A stretch of 64,000 bases of DNA from Tachypleus tridentatus (GCF_004210375.1 NC_134829.1:31574034-31638033); one strand, 5' to 3'; counted from the stretch's first letter, positions 1 to 13,020 are shown. Notes: generated by a model not told the origin, from the sequence alone. Numbers and translations are program-made.

Positions 1-190
1 AGACTAGAGAGAAGGCAACTAGTCATCACCACTCACCGCCAACTCTTGGGCTACTCTTTTACCAACGAATAGTGGGATTGACCGTCACATTATAACGCCC
101 CCACGGCTGAAAGGGCGAGTATGTTTGGTAGGACAGGGATTCGGATCCGCGACCCTCGCATTACGAGTCGAGTGCCTTAACTGCCGGGCC
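1..190 (-). mobile_element. SINE T, cut by the window edge
   Basis: The minus-strand head and middle are present; the tail would lie left of the window. Confidence 0.9.
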
Positions 191-286
191 TGTAAGTTAT
201 TGTATCTTGTGTGAAATATGTAAACTGAGAGGTCTTGATTTTTATCATTTGTCATCTGTCTTCACGAAATATTTAAAAACAAGTTT

Positions 287-614
287 AAGAAAGATACTGA
301 GCTCTAGAGACAGCGCCAATATCCGACTTTACTAAGAAAGATACTGAGCTCTAGAGACAGCGCCAATATCCGACTTTACTAAGAAAGATACTGAGCTCTA
401 GAGACAGCGCCAATATCCGACTTTACTAAGAAAGATACTGAGCTCTAGAGACAGCGCCAATATCCGACTTTACTAAGAAAGATACTGAGCTCTAGAGACA
501 GCGCCAATATCCGACTTTACTAAGAAAGATACTGAGCTCTAGAGACAGCGCCAATATCCGACTTTACTAAGAAAGATACTGAGCTCTAAAGACAGCGCCA
601 ATATCCGACTTTAC
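287..614. repeat. 47-bp minisatellite, 7 copies
   Basis: The unit begins AAGAAAGATACTGAGCTC. All copies are identical apart from one change in the last, which suggests recent amplification. Confidence 0.98.
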
Positions 615-1042
615 AAAAAGAAGAAAGAGAGATTGCATTAAAAATTTAATGTAGAATGAAAAATTCTATTAAATTAAAGTACGAAAAGAGACGCGTGTTC
701 GCCGCGTGTATGTGTGCAATACGTGTGATAATATTAAATTCTTTGTTGCTATGGTAATTCTGAGTTTGTAATGAAAAATACTATTCATAAAGGAAGGATT
801 TTAACTAAGTTAATACTTTTTACCTTTTTTTACCTAAAAATGTGCAGTGGAAAAAAGAAGCAAAAGCGTTTTTTAATTATTTATAAGTTGTTAAAAATAC
901 AATTTTCGCTTTTAAAAACAAACGTTAGACGTAGTCGTATAGAAATGTATAATATACATCAGTGTAACTACTGACAGTTGATATCAAATCATAATTCTCG
1001 GTCTGTCTTAAATATTATTAGACTCATATTTCCATTTTGGTT
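615..1042. other. No gene seen
   Basis: AT-rich; the 67-codon open frame at 771-974 is lysine-rich low-complexity with no coding signal. Confidence 0.6.
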
Positions 1043-1319
1043 GGCCCGGCATGGCCAGGTGGTCAAGGCATTCGACTGGTAATACGAGGATCGTGGGTTC
1101 GAGTCCCCGTCTCACCAAACATGCTCGCCCTTTCAGCCGTGGGGGCGTTATAACGTTACGGTCAATCCCTTTATTCGTTAGTAAAAAAGTAACCCAAGAG
1201 TTGCCGGTGGGTGGTGTTGACTATCTGCCTTCCCTCTAGTCTTACACTGCTAAATTAGTGACGGCTAGTGCAGATAGCCCTCGTGTAGCTTTTCGCGAAA
1301 TTCAAAAACAAACAAAAAA
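1043..1319 (+). mobile_element. SINE T, full length (reference copy)
   Basis: Head GGCCCGGCATGGCCAGGTGG supplies the A box and GGTTCGAGTCC the B box of an internal Pol III promoter. The loop position corresponds to CTCGTAA in better copies, suggesting a tRNA-Thr(CGU)-like ancestor. A non-tRNA body (ATGCTCGCCCTTTCAGCC... GGGACGGCTAG) and the tail CGCGAAATTCAAAAACAAAC follow. Confidence 0.92.
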
Positions 1320-1478
1320 GCCATTTTGCTTTCAAAACGCTCCTTGTGTTTTTTATTCAAGACTGGAAATTCTGTTTAAAGATCAAACATATGATCTGAT
1401 ATTTAAAGTAACATTGAATGTGAAGGACAAAAGCGCATAGAACCATCTACAGTCTGGCGCACAGTCATCCCTACTTCA

Positions 1479-1600
1479 GTGGTACAGCGGTATGTTTGCG
1501 GACTTTCAACGCTATAAACCGAGTTTCGATACCTGTGGTGGGCAGAGCACGACTAGCCCATTGTACAGTTTGTGCTTAACTTCAAACATACAAACAAGTA
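1479..1600 (+). mobile_element. SINE V (reference copy)
   Basis: CAGCGGTATGTTTGCGGACT (A-box region) and GAGTTTCGATACC (B box) form a tRNA-like head. In better copies the loop reads CTTACAA, suggesting tRNA-Val(UAC). The tail TAGCCCATTGT...TTTGTGCTTAA ends in CAAACATACAAACA. Confidence 0.88.
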
Positions 1601-2231
1601 AAGAATGAAAGTGCATATAGTCTTATACAGTCATACAGTAAAGCCACGTAGGGCTATTTGTTGTGTCGCCAGTGTGTCCTGCTGGGAGAGAGTAACATCT
1701 TGAGATTTCCAACACTACATTCAGGCGTTCAGAACTATTGACTATTCACTCAAATCTTTTTTGAGTGAATCTTTGAAAAAGTTAAAATTTGATGGGCGTT
1801 AAAATTAAATCTGGCATAATTTCCGGATCAATATGGTATTACAGAAAGCTGTTAATTTGACCGAAACGTGATATCTTTTTACTTGTGCATGTAATCACGA
1901 AAATAGGTCTAAATGCACGAGTATTGGTAGCTCTGGGGTGGTGGGAAATAATTGTTTTCCTTCTTACCCATCACTTCAAAGTTAGGGGCTTTTGTAGCTA
2001 TGCAAAAAATGAAACAAACAAATAAACAAATTATATGACGAACATACACAAATGTCTAAGAGACAAATAGGCCTGTTTCTTTTACACAAACATATGTTTG
2101 TGAGAATGTGTTTAGCCTAACCATCAAAACCCAAGGTTTCTTACATACATATATTCGAAGGGGATAAAAGTCCATAACTGACGATTGTGTATATCTTTTG
2201 TAATGTCTATGTTAGGATTCGTTGGTTTGGT

Positions 2232-2393
2232 GTTTTGAATTTCGCGCAAAGCTACGTGACGGCTATCTGCGCTAGACATCCCTAATTTAGCAAAGACTAG
2301 AGAGAAGGTAGTTAGTCATTATCACCCACCGCCAACTCTTGTGCTATTCTTCTACCAATGAATAGTGAAAAAGTCCATAATATTATAATGCTC
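2232..2393 (-). mobile_element. SINE T, head-truncated
   Basis: Tail and body only; the tRNA-like head is missing. Confidence 0.85.
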
Positions 2394-2656
2394 AACTTTC
2401 CACAAACATAGCTTTCAGAAAACATAAACACTTCAAGCCTTTTAGCTATTATAGCAATTCCGTATAACAATAATAATAAACTATTTCGTTACGTGACAAA
2501 AGTTAATTTACAAACGTTTTCATCACCTGCTGTTCTGAGAAATTCCAGATTGTGAAACCAGTGGTGTATAATGTTCTTTGATGGTAGGTTTTAAACTCTT
2601 TGATGAGAATAGTTCATGTTCCAGTCCACGTAACAATAACAAACTAGTTTATATGA

Positions 2657-2778
2657 CCCCCACTCGCAAAGCGGTATGTCTGCGGACATACGAAGCCAGA
2701 AACCGGGTTTTGATTTCCATGATGGACATAGCATAGACAGCCCATTTTGTAACTTTGTGCATAGCTTCAAACAACAAT
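2657..2778 (+). mobile_element. SINE V, diverged
   Basis: AAAGCGGTATGTCTGCGGAC and AGCCCATTTTGTAACTTTGT are clear. Confidence 0.85.
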
Positions 2779-3941
2779 AGCTGACTACTTTATTCTCTCC
2801 TTTAACATTTTTCTACAAGCTTGAACGCTGTGGTACGTTGTTTTAGGCCTACGTTTATAGCAATGATAGCTGTACTACACTGACGCAAATAGAAAACTTA
2901 CAAGATAACTCATATATATATTGATCTTCCATATTTCAACTCGTCTGTTTTCATACACAAAATATACAGAACTCACATACAACGAACACAGAAAAGCTGG
3001 TCTTTCAGTCATATACATAGGTGAGAAAACTGAGGCCTTATGTCTCAAACATATTGCTGACATTACATCGGGCAAAGGTGGACACGGATTTTACTATGTT
3101 TGTTGGTGTATTATAGTTCCTTTACAGGCAATAATTAATGTTTTATATAGAAATTTAAATCTCAGAAACACAGGTTTATATTCTTCACTAAAACATATCG
3201 ACAGATTACTTCTGTGGGTAAGAAACAACTCTATCTTCCTGGTATTTATAATCGACCCTTGAATTTGCTAGAAACGTTCACGTCAAATATTTCGAACTTT
3301 TGACATCTGTATTATTATTATTATTCGTTTTGAGCTAACGTCATCATTACGACACGTAGCTTTCTCCAGCTAACTTTGAACTTAGAAAGACTCTTGACTA
3401 ATTTAAAAGCGGATATTAACGCTCTGTTTCAAATCCTAAAACTCTCATATGTCACACAGTGTCTACAGCTATTCCACTCAACCTAAAACCCACTTCCTTC
3501 GTGTCTAACGACATCTGACAAACAGAACATTATAGCCAGAGAAACTTCGAGAAATGCCAATATAGGACTATATTTACTGTTGGATAATTGAAACTACATG
3601 TTGAACTCGTTAACTGATACGTCACGAATGATTTATATTCACTACATATTAAATTTCTGCTTGTAGTTGTTTCATAAACTACTGTGAAAATCTCTCTGTA
3701 ACTCTTCTGGTTGTGTTACGAAGCTTTGAAACTCGTGTTGGCTCCGAAGAAGAAGAAACGTTAAGTGTTTTGTCTCTCTTTGAAAACATTCATATACCCT
3801 AGAAAAGAACGCTTTAATAATGGATCAGTAAATCTGACGTGTGAGAAACGTACAGACTGAGTTGTAGATATTTCGATAACCCTAGAACCTTAGCATTCAA
3901 AATGTTACAATTGTTTATTTATATTTAAACATAAAAGATAC
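2779..3941. other. Unassigned; one 113-codon open frame without support
   Basis: The plus-strand frame 2921-3262 has no recognisable domain, splice sites or favourable start context, and an antisense frame overlaps it. An ATT run lies at about 3309-3325. Confidence 0.5.
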
Positions 3942-4025
3942 ACAATAGGCTATCTGTGCTGTGCCCATCATGGTATCGAGACTCGATTTCTAACGTTATC
4001 ATTCCACAGACTTTAATACGTGCCA
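3942..4025 (-). mobile_element. SINE V fragment
   Basis: ACAATAGGCTATCTGTGCTG...ATGGTATCGAGACTCGATT on the minus strand. Confidence 0.7.
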
Positions 4026-4356
4026 CTAAGGGGCTAATAATAGTTGTTTGAACAACATTTTCTATTATTGTAAAAAATCAAGATGAATTAATCTCATTAA
4101 TTGAGAAATATTTCTATTTACAAATTCTAAATTACCTTAAAGAGAAGGCTATGTCTAAGAATGAACTAACACTGAAAGCTCAGATAAAGTTAACCTTAAT
4201 TTTCAACTGTGAACCAGAAGTAAACAATCGACACCTGAAACGGATACTCTTAATCCATAAATGTACTGACTGTCACTCGTATAACACACTTACAAACAAA
4301 CATATTCGACGGCACCAAGTAAAAACTCCAAACCTTTGGCTTATTACCGTTTATTT

Positions 4357-4473
4357 TGCTTGTTTATTTGCAATTAAGCACAGTGGGCTACCTGTGCTCT
4401 GCTCACCACGGGTATTAAAACCCCATTTATAAAGTTGTAAGTCCGCAAACATACCACTGTATCACTGGAGAGC
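4357..4473 (-). mobile_element. SINE V
   Basis: GCAATTAAGCAC...GGGCTACCTGTGCTCTG to CATACCACTGTATCACTGGA. The open frame 4151-4432 ends inside it and is not a gene. Confidence 0.85.
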
Positions 4474-5580
4474 CTAAACCTTTGTATCTGCAGCTACACC
4501 TGCTCATCACTAGGCCTTTTTTCATTTTTATTGGAGCAATACAAAGGATCCTCCAATATAATGCATACAAATTTATTATTTAAGAAAAGAAACCTTCCCA
4601 CAATTGAATATTCGAAATGTCTTGAGATTGTAAAGAAAATATCTGCTATCGTTACCTTCAAAGCCAACTTTAGATATCTACAGTACAAAGTCGTTTATTT
4701 GTGAACATTTAAATGTAGGGTTAAAATGAAATGAATTATAATTCATAACAGAAGGACACGCCACCTTCTGTGAGAAAGAAGTAACAAAAATAACATTGGA
4801 CAATTATTTACTGGTGGAAAAGAGGTTTAAAAATATCTCTGCTCTTATTATTGGAACCTCTGACTTCGTAAAAAAAATTGTAACACTCAAAGCGCACTAG
4901 GTGGTGCCGTTGTTTGACCTTCTATTTTAAGGAAGTTTAATTACAATAATTCAGTCATTATACGAATCACGTATAACTGGTACGGCTAAAGTTGAATACG
5001 TTATATTATAACAGTTTTGGAGCCTCAACATGTCGTTTACAGTTCATGTCGTTATGACCGGCCATGCTCTATCTGACGATTGTGCATCTTGATAATAGTC
5101 CTCCAGTTTCCTTTGCAAAAGTCTCCGTTTTAAAGCAGCAAACAATATTCGGTAAGATGTCATTATCTATTAAAAGCCAAACAAAGTCAAAATATAGTTT
5201 TGATACACTTCGTTCCACCGCGATTTTGCACTAGTTGTAATTCTTACGTGACTTGCTAATCTGCACATTAAAAATTGATTTAATAAAACGTATTTAAACC
5301 GCTGTGTAATATGATTTAACAACACAGCACACACACCCATACACACAATTACACCAGATTAATGTTTTTCGTTTGTTTGTTTTCGTTCTGATCTAAAACG
5401 GGTTCATAAGAATAAGATTCTGTATAATTAAATGTATTAACATACGAAAAATATGCTCAAATCATACCATCACTTTTAAAGACCAAATTCACCATATGTA
5501 AATATTGTAACATTTCTGTGAATGTTATCAACAATTAGACTTCTGATATTATTGCTTTAGTTAACCCTCTCTTCAACTGA
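4474..5580. other. Unassigned AT-rich DNA
   Basis: No splice-bounded exon, known repeat or tandem array. A short CACACACAC-like run near 5325-5345. Confidence 0.6.
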
Positions 5581-5823
5581 GGGACCCGGTATGGCCAGGT
5601 GATTAAGGCACTCGATTCGTAATCCGAGAATCGCAGGTTCGAATTCCGGTCACACCAAACATGCTCGCCCTTTCAGCCGTGAAGGCGTTATAACGTGACG
5701 GTCACTCCCAGAGATGGTGGTGGGTGGTGATGACCAGCTGCCTTCCCTCTCGTCTTACACTCCTAATTTGGGATGGCTAGCGCAGATGGATCTCGTGTAG
5801 CTTTGCGCGAAATTCAAAACAAA
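5581..5823 (+). mobile_element. SINE T with internal deletion
   Basis: Head and tail are present, but the ACTATTCGTTGGTAAAAGAG segment is deleted. Confidence 0.9.
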
Positions 5824-6565
5824 TTACACCAGACCAAACTTTTGGAATTACGCTGTAAACGCTGTAAACGGCGTGGGTACAAACTAATAATAATTAGAAC
5901 TGACTCCGATGTAATGCTTACAATATAAATGGCTTCGTTAAAATATACGTTACTTTAAATGACGTTAGTATGATATATTTAGTCAGCTGACTCTTCAGTA
6001 GAACTCTTAAGTAATCATATTATTTAATCCCATCTATACAATTTCAAACAATACAGTAGTTTTCTTATAACCTTGTTTAGTTAAAAGAAATACGAGTAGT
6101 AACTTATAGCTAACACGACACAGTTTCTAACTACAATAAATTAACCCATTATGATGTATCTTTACATTTGATCTTTTTTTTCTTTCGAACAATCTGATAA
6201 TAATAACATTTTTAAAATCAACAAGACTGGAGTGTGTATGATCTATAATGAGGGGGAATCCTTAACAGCCGCAGCACTTGCATTTTTAAGGGGTGCAGAA
6301 TTAGAGTAAATTAATCAATAAGACAGTTAGCATGTTTAAATACATCAATTGAAAGGGTTTCGCCTCTTGAGTCCAAAACAACAATTAGATCTCAAATAGG
6401 TCAACAGATGATGGAGCTGTGAGCTAAAATTTTTTACTTGAAAAAAAAACAAACAAGAAACGTCAGCACTGTTCTATGAGTCGCTATGCATTAGCTAAAA
6501 TAGTTAGTTTGCCACTCGAAGATAAAATCGATGTATTCTGGCGAATCATAGTCTCCAGCTTATGA
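5824..6565. other. Unassigned AT-rich DNA
   Basis: Nothing recognisable. Confidence 0.6.
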
Positions 6566-6695
6566 TGTGACGATTTACTAAGAGTTTTAAAGCGTCAGAC
6601 TGTGATGTAAGGTTTAGTGAGAGTTTTAATGCTTCAGACTATGACGTAAGGTTTCGTGAGAGTTTTAATACTTTAGACTATTACGTAAGGTTTAT
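6566..6695. repeat. 39-bp repeat, about 3 copies
   Basis: GAGAGTTTTAATG...CAGACTATGACGTAAGG recurs at 39-bp spacing with divergence. Confidence 0.85.
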
Positions 6696-6944
6696 TGAAA
6701 ATGTTGAAATACTTAATGTCTCTTCTGATTTCGTTTGAAGTATATTACATAAGATCACCTAGAAGTTTATAGACAGATACATTTATATTCATATGAAAGT
6801 ACATCATGTTTAACATTAATGTAACTCAACAAGAGCAGCTATTACAGTTATAGAGTCTATATTAAAGAAGGATAGCTAACACAAGTTTAAAAACTCGAAT
6901 TGCCTCTATTCTCATTTGGTTTTACTACTTAGTACCAGCTGCAA

Positions 6945-7062
6945 GTTCAACCACTTACTACAGCCTTAGGTGTCGATCAGTTACTGCAGCCACAAATGTC
7001 AGCCAGTTACTACAGTCACATGTGTCAACCAGTTATTACAGCCACACGTGTCAGCCAGTTGC
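6945..7062. repeat. 26-bp repeat, 4 copies
   Basis: TGTCAGCCAGTTACTACAG-type units start at 6971, 6997, 7023 and 7049, with a diverged copy before them. Confidence 0.85.
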
Positions 7063-8258
7063 GGAGTTATATTATGTATGGTCTCTAGATGGAGTATTGG
7101 GGAATGTTTGTTATCATAACACACAAAGTTTTAACATGTACAAGTCTCTAGATGGCGGTGTTTCCTATCCGATGTGTTCCTAGAGGACGTGTTTTTTAAC
7201 ACTGAGGTCTGTAGAAAACACCAGCCAGGCCAATCTCACGGTTCTAGGTAGAAGTGACAATATTTGTACAGTGGTGAAGATGAGCTTTATCAGGATTAAA
7301 TTAGGCTCAAAATCATTATGGGATGTCACTCCCATAATTCACAACATTCAGAGGAATTGTTCCCATCGGGTCAAACAGGTCCTCATACCTCATCAGATAA
7401 CCAATTTATTCGATTATTTTGTGTAGTCTTCAAGTTTCCATGGTTTAAAAACTTGCCTTGTTACAAAATAATGTAACTTCAATGGGAGATTCTAACACTA
7501 AATTTTAGTGTTATTTTGTCAAACTTCAACCTTAATAATCATTTCGCTCAGTTTTGTCGAACAATAAAAATTTCTCTTGTGCAATTAACGTGCATGATAG
7601 GCCCGGAATAGCAAGATGGTCAGGGGGCTCAACTCATAATCTTAGGGTAGCGGGTTCAAATATCCGTCACACCAAACTTGCTCGTTATTTTAGCTTAGTA
7701 GACATAATAATGTGATGGCCAATCCCACTTTTCCTTATTAAAGAACAGCTCAAAAATTATTGATTGGTGGTGTTGAATAGTTTTCTTCTCTCTAGTCTAT
7801 CAGAATTTAATGAGCATTAGTTGCTTCATTGTCGTTACGGTAGAACTTAAGGAACCTTGACAAGTAAACTGGTAAACTTCAGATGACATTTGAATGAAGA
7901 AGTTTAGAGAGCAGACGATATCTCAACTGTGTATGTGGATACACTCTGGTGTGTAGCTGGTTGTTCACATACAAATAAAGTTATTTTCTAAGCATTCCAA
8001 ACACCTTGCCTGACTGTACAATTCACAAGAACAGTCAACGCTGCATAGTCTTCAAGTTCCTATATGACCTTAGGATTACTGTGTGAGTGAAAAAACATTT
8101 CAAAACACCGTGTAAATAGGAAACCATGTTTGCCTAAGAGTCCTCTCATGTTACTGAACTCTTTCATCAGCCTATGGGCTGGAAGAAATGATAGAGAACG
8201 GGGAGTAAAAAAGACCCTTTGTGTATAAATTTTCAAGTAACTATATCATGTTAGTAAT
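7063..8258. other. Unassigned apart from the SINE T at 7600
   Basis: CTCTAGATGG recurs at about 7084 and 7145, a weak duplication. No exon seen. Confidence 0.55.
7600..7815 (+). mobile_element. SINE T, old and diverged
   Basis: GGCCCGGAATAGC...GGGTTCAAATATCC shows many substitutions; the tail is eroded. Confidence 0.75.
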
Positions 8259-8279
8259 TCTCCAGACTTGATAACATAG

Positions 8280-8439
8280 TAATACTCCAGACTTGATAAC
8301 ATTGATTCGAATTTGAATGTAAAGTTTAACATAAAACACATTTACTGCCTTGTTATTTGATATCACGAGTTACATACCAACTGTAAGACACATTTACACA
8401 TTTCAAGTTTGAATCAGTGTTATCAAGTCTGGAGTGTTA
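8280..8439. mobile_element. Fold-back (MITE-like) element
   Basis: Arms 8280-8323 and 8393-8439 share CTCCAGACTTGATAACA in opposite orientation, with about 85% match and a roughly 70-bp loop. The left end carries an extra copy of the arm tip (8259-8277). Confidence 0.5.
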
Positions 8440-8703
8440 CATTGGAAAATGAATGTGTTACTGTTCTACTTGATATTCAAGTGTTACCAGTGTTGAGGAA
8501 CACGACCCGAGTTCTATAAAATAGTAAAAGTGTCATCCACATATCTCTTATAACAGTTTAAAAGATTGCGGAGAATCTTACAACCAATGCTCCGCAAGCA
8601 AAACCAATCAGAAGTTTTGCTAAAGAAGTAATCCTTGGTTGCAAGCTTCAATCAACTCAAAAGTACAGGATTTGGAATACATAACTTATTTGAATTGCAT
8701 TTA

Positions 8704-9100
8704 AAAATTAAAACAACATTTAGTTATGTCATTTATTCCATTCGAAAATTAAAACAACATTTAGTTATATCATTTATTCCATTTGAAAATTAAAACAACA
8801 TTTAGGTTATCATTTAAAGATTAAAACAACATTTAGGTGTATCATTTAAAGATTGAAACAACATTTAGGTGTATCATTAAAGGTTAAAACAACATTTAGG
8901 TGTATCATTTAAAGGTTAAAACAACATTTAGGTGTATCATTTAAAGATTGAAACATCATTTAGGTGTATCATTTAAAGGTTAAAACAACATTTAGGTGTA
9001 TCATTTAAAGGTTAAAACAACATTTAGGTGTATCATTTAAAGGTTAAAACAACATTTAGGTGTATCATTTAAAAATTAAAACAATATTTAGGTGTATCAT
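8704..9100. repeat. 32-bp minisatellite with two longer 41-bp founders
   Basis: ATTAAAACAACATTTAGGTG units: two at 41-bp spacing, then about ten at 31-32 bp. Confidence 0.95.
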
Positions 9101-9349
9101 TCTTCTAAACAGATCTTAGTAAACAAGACTTCAGTGTGAAAACTACCACAATAAACTTTACCATCACATTTCAGATTTAGTATATCATTACAAAATTCAA
9201 ACATTTCTTTCAAAGTTTTATGCGTTAGAACTATAATCCTTCACAAAATCAACTAAATGCATGATAACAACTTCCAGCACGTACGACTACAGTTGACACC
9301 TTTTTTTTTTAACGTGTTTTAGGAACGCTATCAAAATCCATGAAAAGCT

Positions 9350-9825
9350 GAAGGACTGATTTATGGGTATTACGCCTGAAGGACTGATTTATAGGTATTA
9401 CGCCTGAAGAACTGATTTATGGGTATTACGCCTGAAGAACTGATTTATGGGTATTACGCCTGAAGAACTGATTTATGGGTATTACGCCTGAAGAACTGAT
9501 TTATGGGTATTACGCCTGAAGGACTGATTTATGGGTATTACGCCTGAAGGACTGATTTATGGATATTACGTCTGAAGAACTGATTTATGGGTATTACACC
9601 TGAAGAACTGATTTATGGGTATTACGTCTGAAGGACTGATTTATGGGTATTACGTCTGAAGAACTGATTTATGGGTATTACACCTGAAGAACTGATTTAT
9701 GGGTATTACGCCTGAAGGACTGATTTATGGGTATTACGCCTGAAGGACTGATTTATGGGTATTACGCCTGAAGAACTGATTTATGGGTATTACGCCTGAA
9801 GGACTGATTTATGGGTATTACGCCC
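9350..9825. repeat. 28-bp minisatellite, 17 copies
   Basis: The unit is GAAGGACTGATTTATGGGTA plus TTACGCCT. Strict 28-bp register holds, with A/G variation at position 5. The open frame at 9783-10058 starts inside it and is not a gene. Confidence 0.98.
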
Positions 9826-10393
9826 GATTTAACACATTATATTTCTTTAACTTTAACAAAAATTTTGAAATTTTGTTTTCCTTGATCGGTAGAATATTGT
9901 TTAAGCTAATTGCATGTGGTTTAATTACTTATAATATTATCCATTTTACCCTAACATTCCATTTCATCCAAAATAACAATATTTACTTTATCGGGGTTAG
10001 CAACTATAGTGTTGTTATTTTGACAAATTTTATTAAATGCCGATGGTCCTTTTTTTAATTACTTTTAAAAGCTAGGTAATAAGAGTTACAAGTATCTAAA
10101 TACGTCAAATGTATTCCACTATTCTGAGTTCTAACGTTACCAAACGATACCCCAAATTCTGATCAAAATAGATTCATTACATAATTAGTATATATATATT
10201 TATTAATAGCAAAATCACTAACACCATCTAGTGTCGTCCCTAATTTTGAACTACTGATGAGAGGCAAGAGTACCAGTCAGAATCACTCTATCACCCACCA
10301 TCCATGTTATGGATTTTACTGTTGCTCTTTTAACTCGCAGGGAATATTTTGTGATATTACGAAAGTTTGAAAGTGGCCCACTAGTTCAAACCA
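9826..10393. other. Unassigned AT-rich DNA
   Basis: No feature beyond a TATATATAT run near 10190. Confidence 0.6.
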
Positions 10394-10618
10394 GGGCCCA
10401 GCATGACCAGGTGGGATAAAGCGTTCGACTCGTAGTCTGATGGTCGCGGTTTCAAATCCCTGTCACACCAAACATGCTCGTCCTTTCAGCCATGGAAGCA
10501 TTATAATGTGACAGTCAATCCCATTATTCGTTAGTAAAAGAGTAGCTCAAGAGTTGGCGGTGGGTGGTGATGACTAGCTGTCTTCCCTCTAGTCTTGCAA
10601 TGCTAAATTAAGGACGGT
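10394..10618 (+). mobile_element. SINE T, 3'-truncated
   Basis: Runs from the head to GGACGG, then stops before the GCGCGAAATTC tail. Confidence 0.88.
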
Positions 10619-11047
10619 TTGCTAAAAACAAAAAAACAAAGTTCCAAACAAATCAAGAGCTAAGGCTTTCAATTTAACCTTACTCAATAGATAACTAAAG
10701 TGATTAAAGATTATAGCATCTGTTGTAAACATGTTTTTAACCTGATATCATTTTATATTTGCTAATCTTATCAAATGTTTTTTTTTCCGGCATTGCTGTT
10801 ATTTTGCATTCCTATAGAACTTTTAAAGTGCAAACAAATTTGAACCACTAACTTTTTCCAAAAATCAAAAAGATTATTTAGACTGACAATTAAAGGAATT
10901 TTAAAAAAATATTATTTAGTTTACTTTTATTAATTGGAAGTTGGTAATGAACTGTATAGATTGTTTAGAATAACAAGAGTATTAAAAGTGTTTAATTTTA
11001 AAATGAATTATGAACCCTTCTATAAAAAATAATTAAAATAATGAATA

Positions 11048-11250
11048 TTAAAATAAAGTTAGGATTCTGATATAAAAGTAGTGAAACTAGAATTAAAACC
11101 AAAATCGCAAATTTATAAATGTAACCCTAATTTAGGCCTAAAGAAAGGTATATAAAACTGCCAAAGCAGGGACTAAATTTTATAAATTTGTGATTGTGGT
11201 TTTAATTTTAGTTTCATTACTTTTATATCAGGATCCTAACTTTATTTTAA
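11048..11250. mobile_element. Fold-back (MITE-like) element
   Basis: Two 72-bp arms (11048-11119 and 11179-11250) are about 93% identical in reverse complement around a 59-bp loop. There is no coding sequence. Such long, nearly perfect inverted repeats are typical of palindromic MITEs. The superfamily is not evident. Confidence 0.65.
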
Positions 11251-11439
11251 AATAAATAATTTTTATTACTGTTGTTTGTTTACTTTTTATGTTACACCTA
11301 TATACAGTATACACTATAGCTTTATAAACATGATATGTTTATCAGTTATATTATACCTTTATATTTTTTTATCGGAATATTAACAGTGGCTACTCATAGC
11401 CAGTCAAGTAAGCTAGACAACCCTTGTAGCGATAGTCCG

Positions 11440-11648
11440 AAAAGTCTGACTCGTATTCTGATGGTCGCTGATTCAAATCCTCGTCACACCAAACATGCTC
11501 GCCCTTTCAGCCGTGTGGGTGTTATAATGTGATGGTAAATTCCACTATTCGTTGATAACAGGGTAGCCCAAGAGTTGCCTTCCCTCTAGTCTAAATTAGG
11601 GACGGCTAGCGCAGATAGCCCTCGTATAGCTTTAACGAAATTCAAAAC
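11440..11648 (+). mobile_element. SINE T, lacking its A box
   Basis: Begins at GACTCGTATTCTGATGG, mid-tRNA region, and runs to the tail. Internal deletion in the TTGGCGGTGG segment. Confidence 0.85.
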
Positions 11649-12184
11649 AAACTAAATCAAAGCTAGTCCCATTGACGTGATCAGGGAGGTAGGTGGTAAA
11701 CGAAAGTCTTTATGGCATAAATTTTTAACTTGTTATACCGAAAATATTAGCGACATTTTACCGTACTATTAGTACATATAGTAGGTTTCTCGCTTAATAA
11801 ATCGATACGGTTGTTTCTCGGCGCGTTATTTGCAGTCCTCGCCAATCTCTACTGTTAAGTATTACTGTGCTTAAAATGAAAATGATACAAAGAAATGTTA
11901 AAGTTCAAACATTGTGATGATTCATTTGGTTGTTTTCGTGTGTTTAGAAAATTAATATGTAACTTATTTTTTGAGAATTAATGCACTTCGAAACAGAAGT
12001 ATCTTTACCAAAACATCTTATAATAATGTTTACAAAGAATGTTCTTTCTAAATATCAAGCAGATCAGAAATTTTAATACTATTACAATCATTAAACACTT
12101 GTTGAAAAAATAAAAATTTAAACCTATCTTCAACAAAAATGTCTCCACCTTAGTCGAAATGTAAGTAGTTTATTTGTTTGTTGA
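11649..12184. other. Unassigned AT-rich DNA
   Basis: Nothing recognisable. Confidence 0.6.
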
Positions 12185-12392
12185 ATACCGTGCACGACTA
12201 CTCGAGGACTTTAGCCGTTCACAATTTAGAAAGGACAGACTACAGGGAAGGCAACTAGTCAATACCACCCACTGTCTGCTATTATGCTATTCTTTTACCT
12301 ACAAACAGCGGATTGACCATCACATTATAACCTCCTATAACTGAAATGGTGGCAGTATTTGGTGATGGTATTCGAACATACCTACGTAAGAC
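12185..12392 (-). mobile_element. SINE T, old and diverged
   Basis: CTACTCGAGGAC...GACCATCACATTATAACC is recognisable on the minus strand. The head is lost. Confidence 0.7.
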
Positions 12393-13020
12393 GTTGTAGC
12401 AAGTTCAAGTGAAGACAGATTGTTTCAGCATGGGCTCTCAGGACACAGGTTGTACCAACGAGAATAACGGTCACTCTCATTTCAAATCAAGATGTGCCAG
12501 ATCCTTGTGGTATTATCTACCATCATAAATGATCGCTGTCACTACCTATAGCATGTCTCACAGGAGAGCAATATTTTCTAATGGAGAGCATGTGCTTGGA
12601 TAGCTTGTCCTGTCCCGAAAGTAACTAGGGTGAGAGAAATTGGCTTTGTATATTAAAAAGGGAAACTTCAAGTGTAGACAGCGGAGTACTAAGGAAAAGG
12701 TGCAAGAGGGCGGTCTACTTCGGGTGAAAATCAGGAGGGGGTGCCATTGGGAGAGTTGAAATACCAGTACAAGTTTTTAAATCAAATAAAAAATTCATCA
12801 AAGTAAGAACAAAATTTTTAAAAATGTTCAAACTATTACAACAGCTTAATGCTAGTTTATATTATAAAACAATTTTTGTTTTTATTGACAATACAAAATT
12901 TACAAACGAAAAATTAAATATCTAATAAAAAAGTTACATCAAAAGATTTGAACAGTTGTTACATTTTAGTCACCAGTTTGTTGAGCACAGTCAGTTGGCA
13001 GCACCTGACATTCCAAGTAT

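Noticed and set aside
1043-1115. tRNA gene
   Set aside because: A and B boxes are present, but the sequence is the head of a 270-bp SINE repeated throughout; the arms do not pair well enough for a functional tRNA.
2921-3262. 113-codon open frame as a gene
   Set aside because: No family resemblance, overlapping antisense frame, AT-rich composition and no splice or promoter context.
9783-10058. 91-codon plus-strand open frame
   Set aside because: Starts inside the 28-bp minisatellite and runs into low-complexity AT-rich DNA; no domain.
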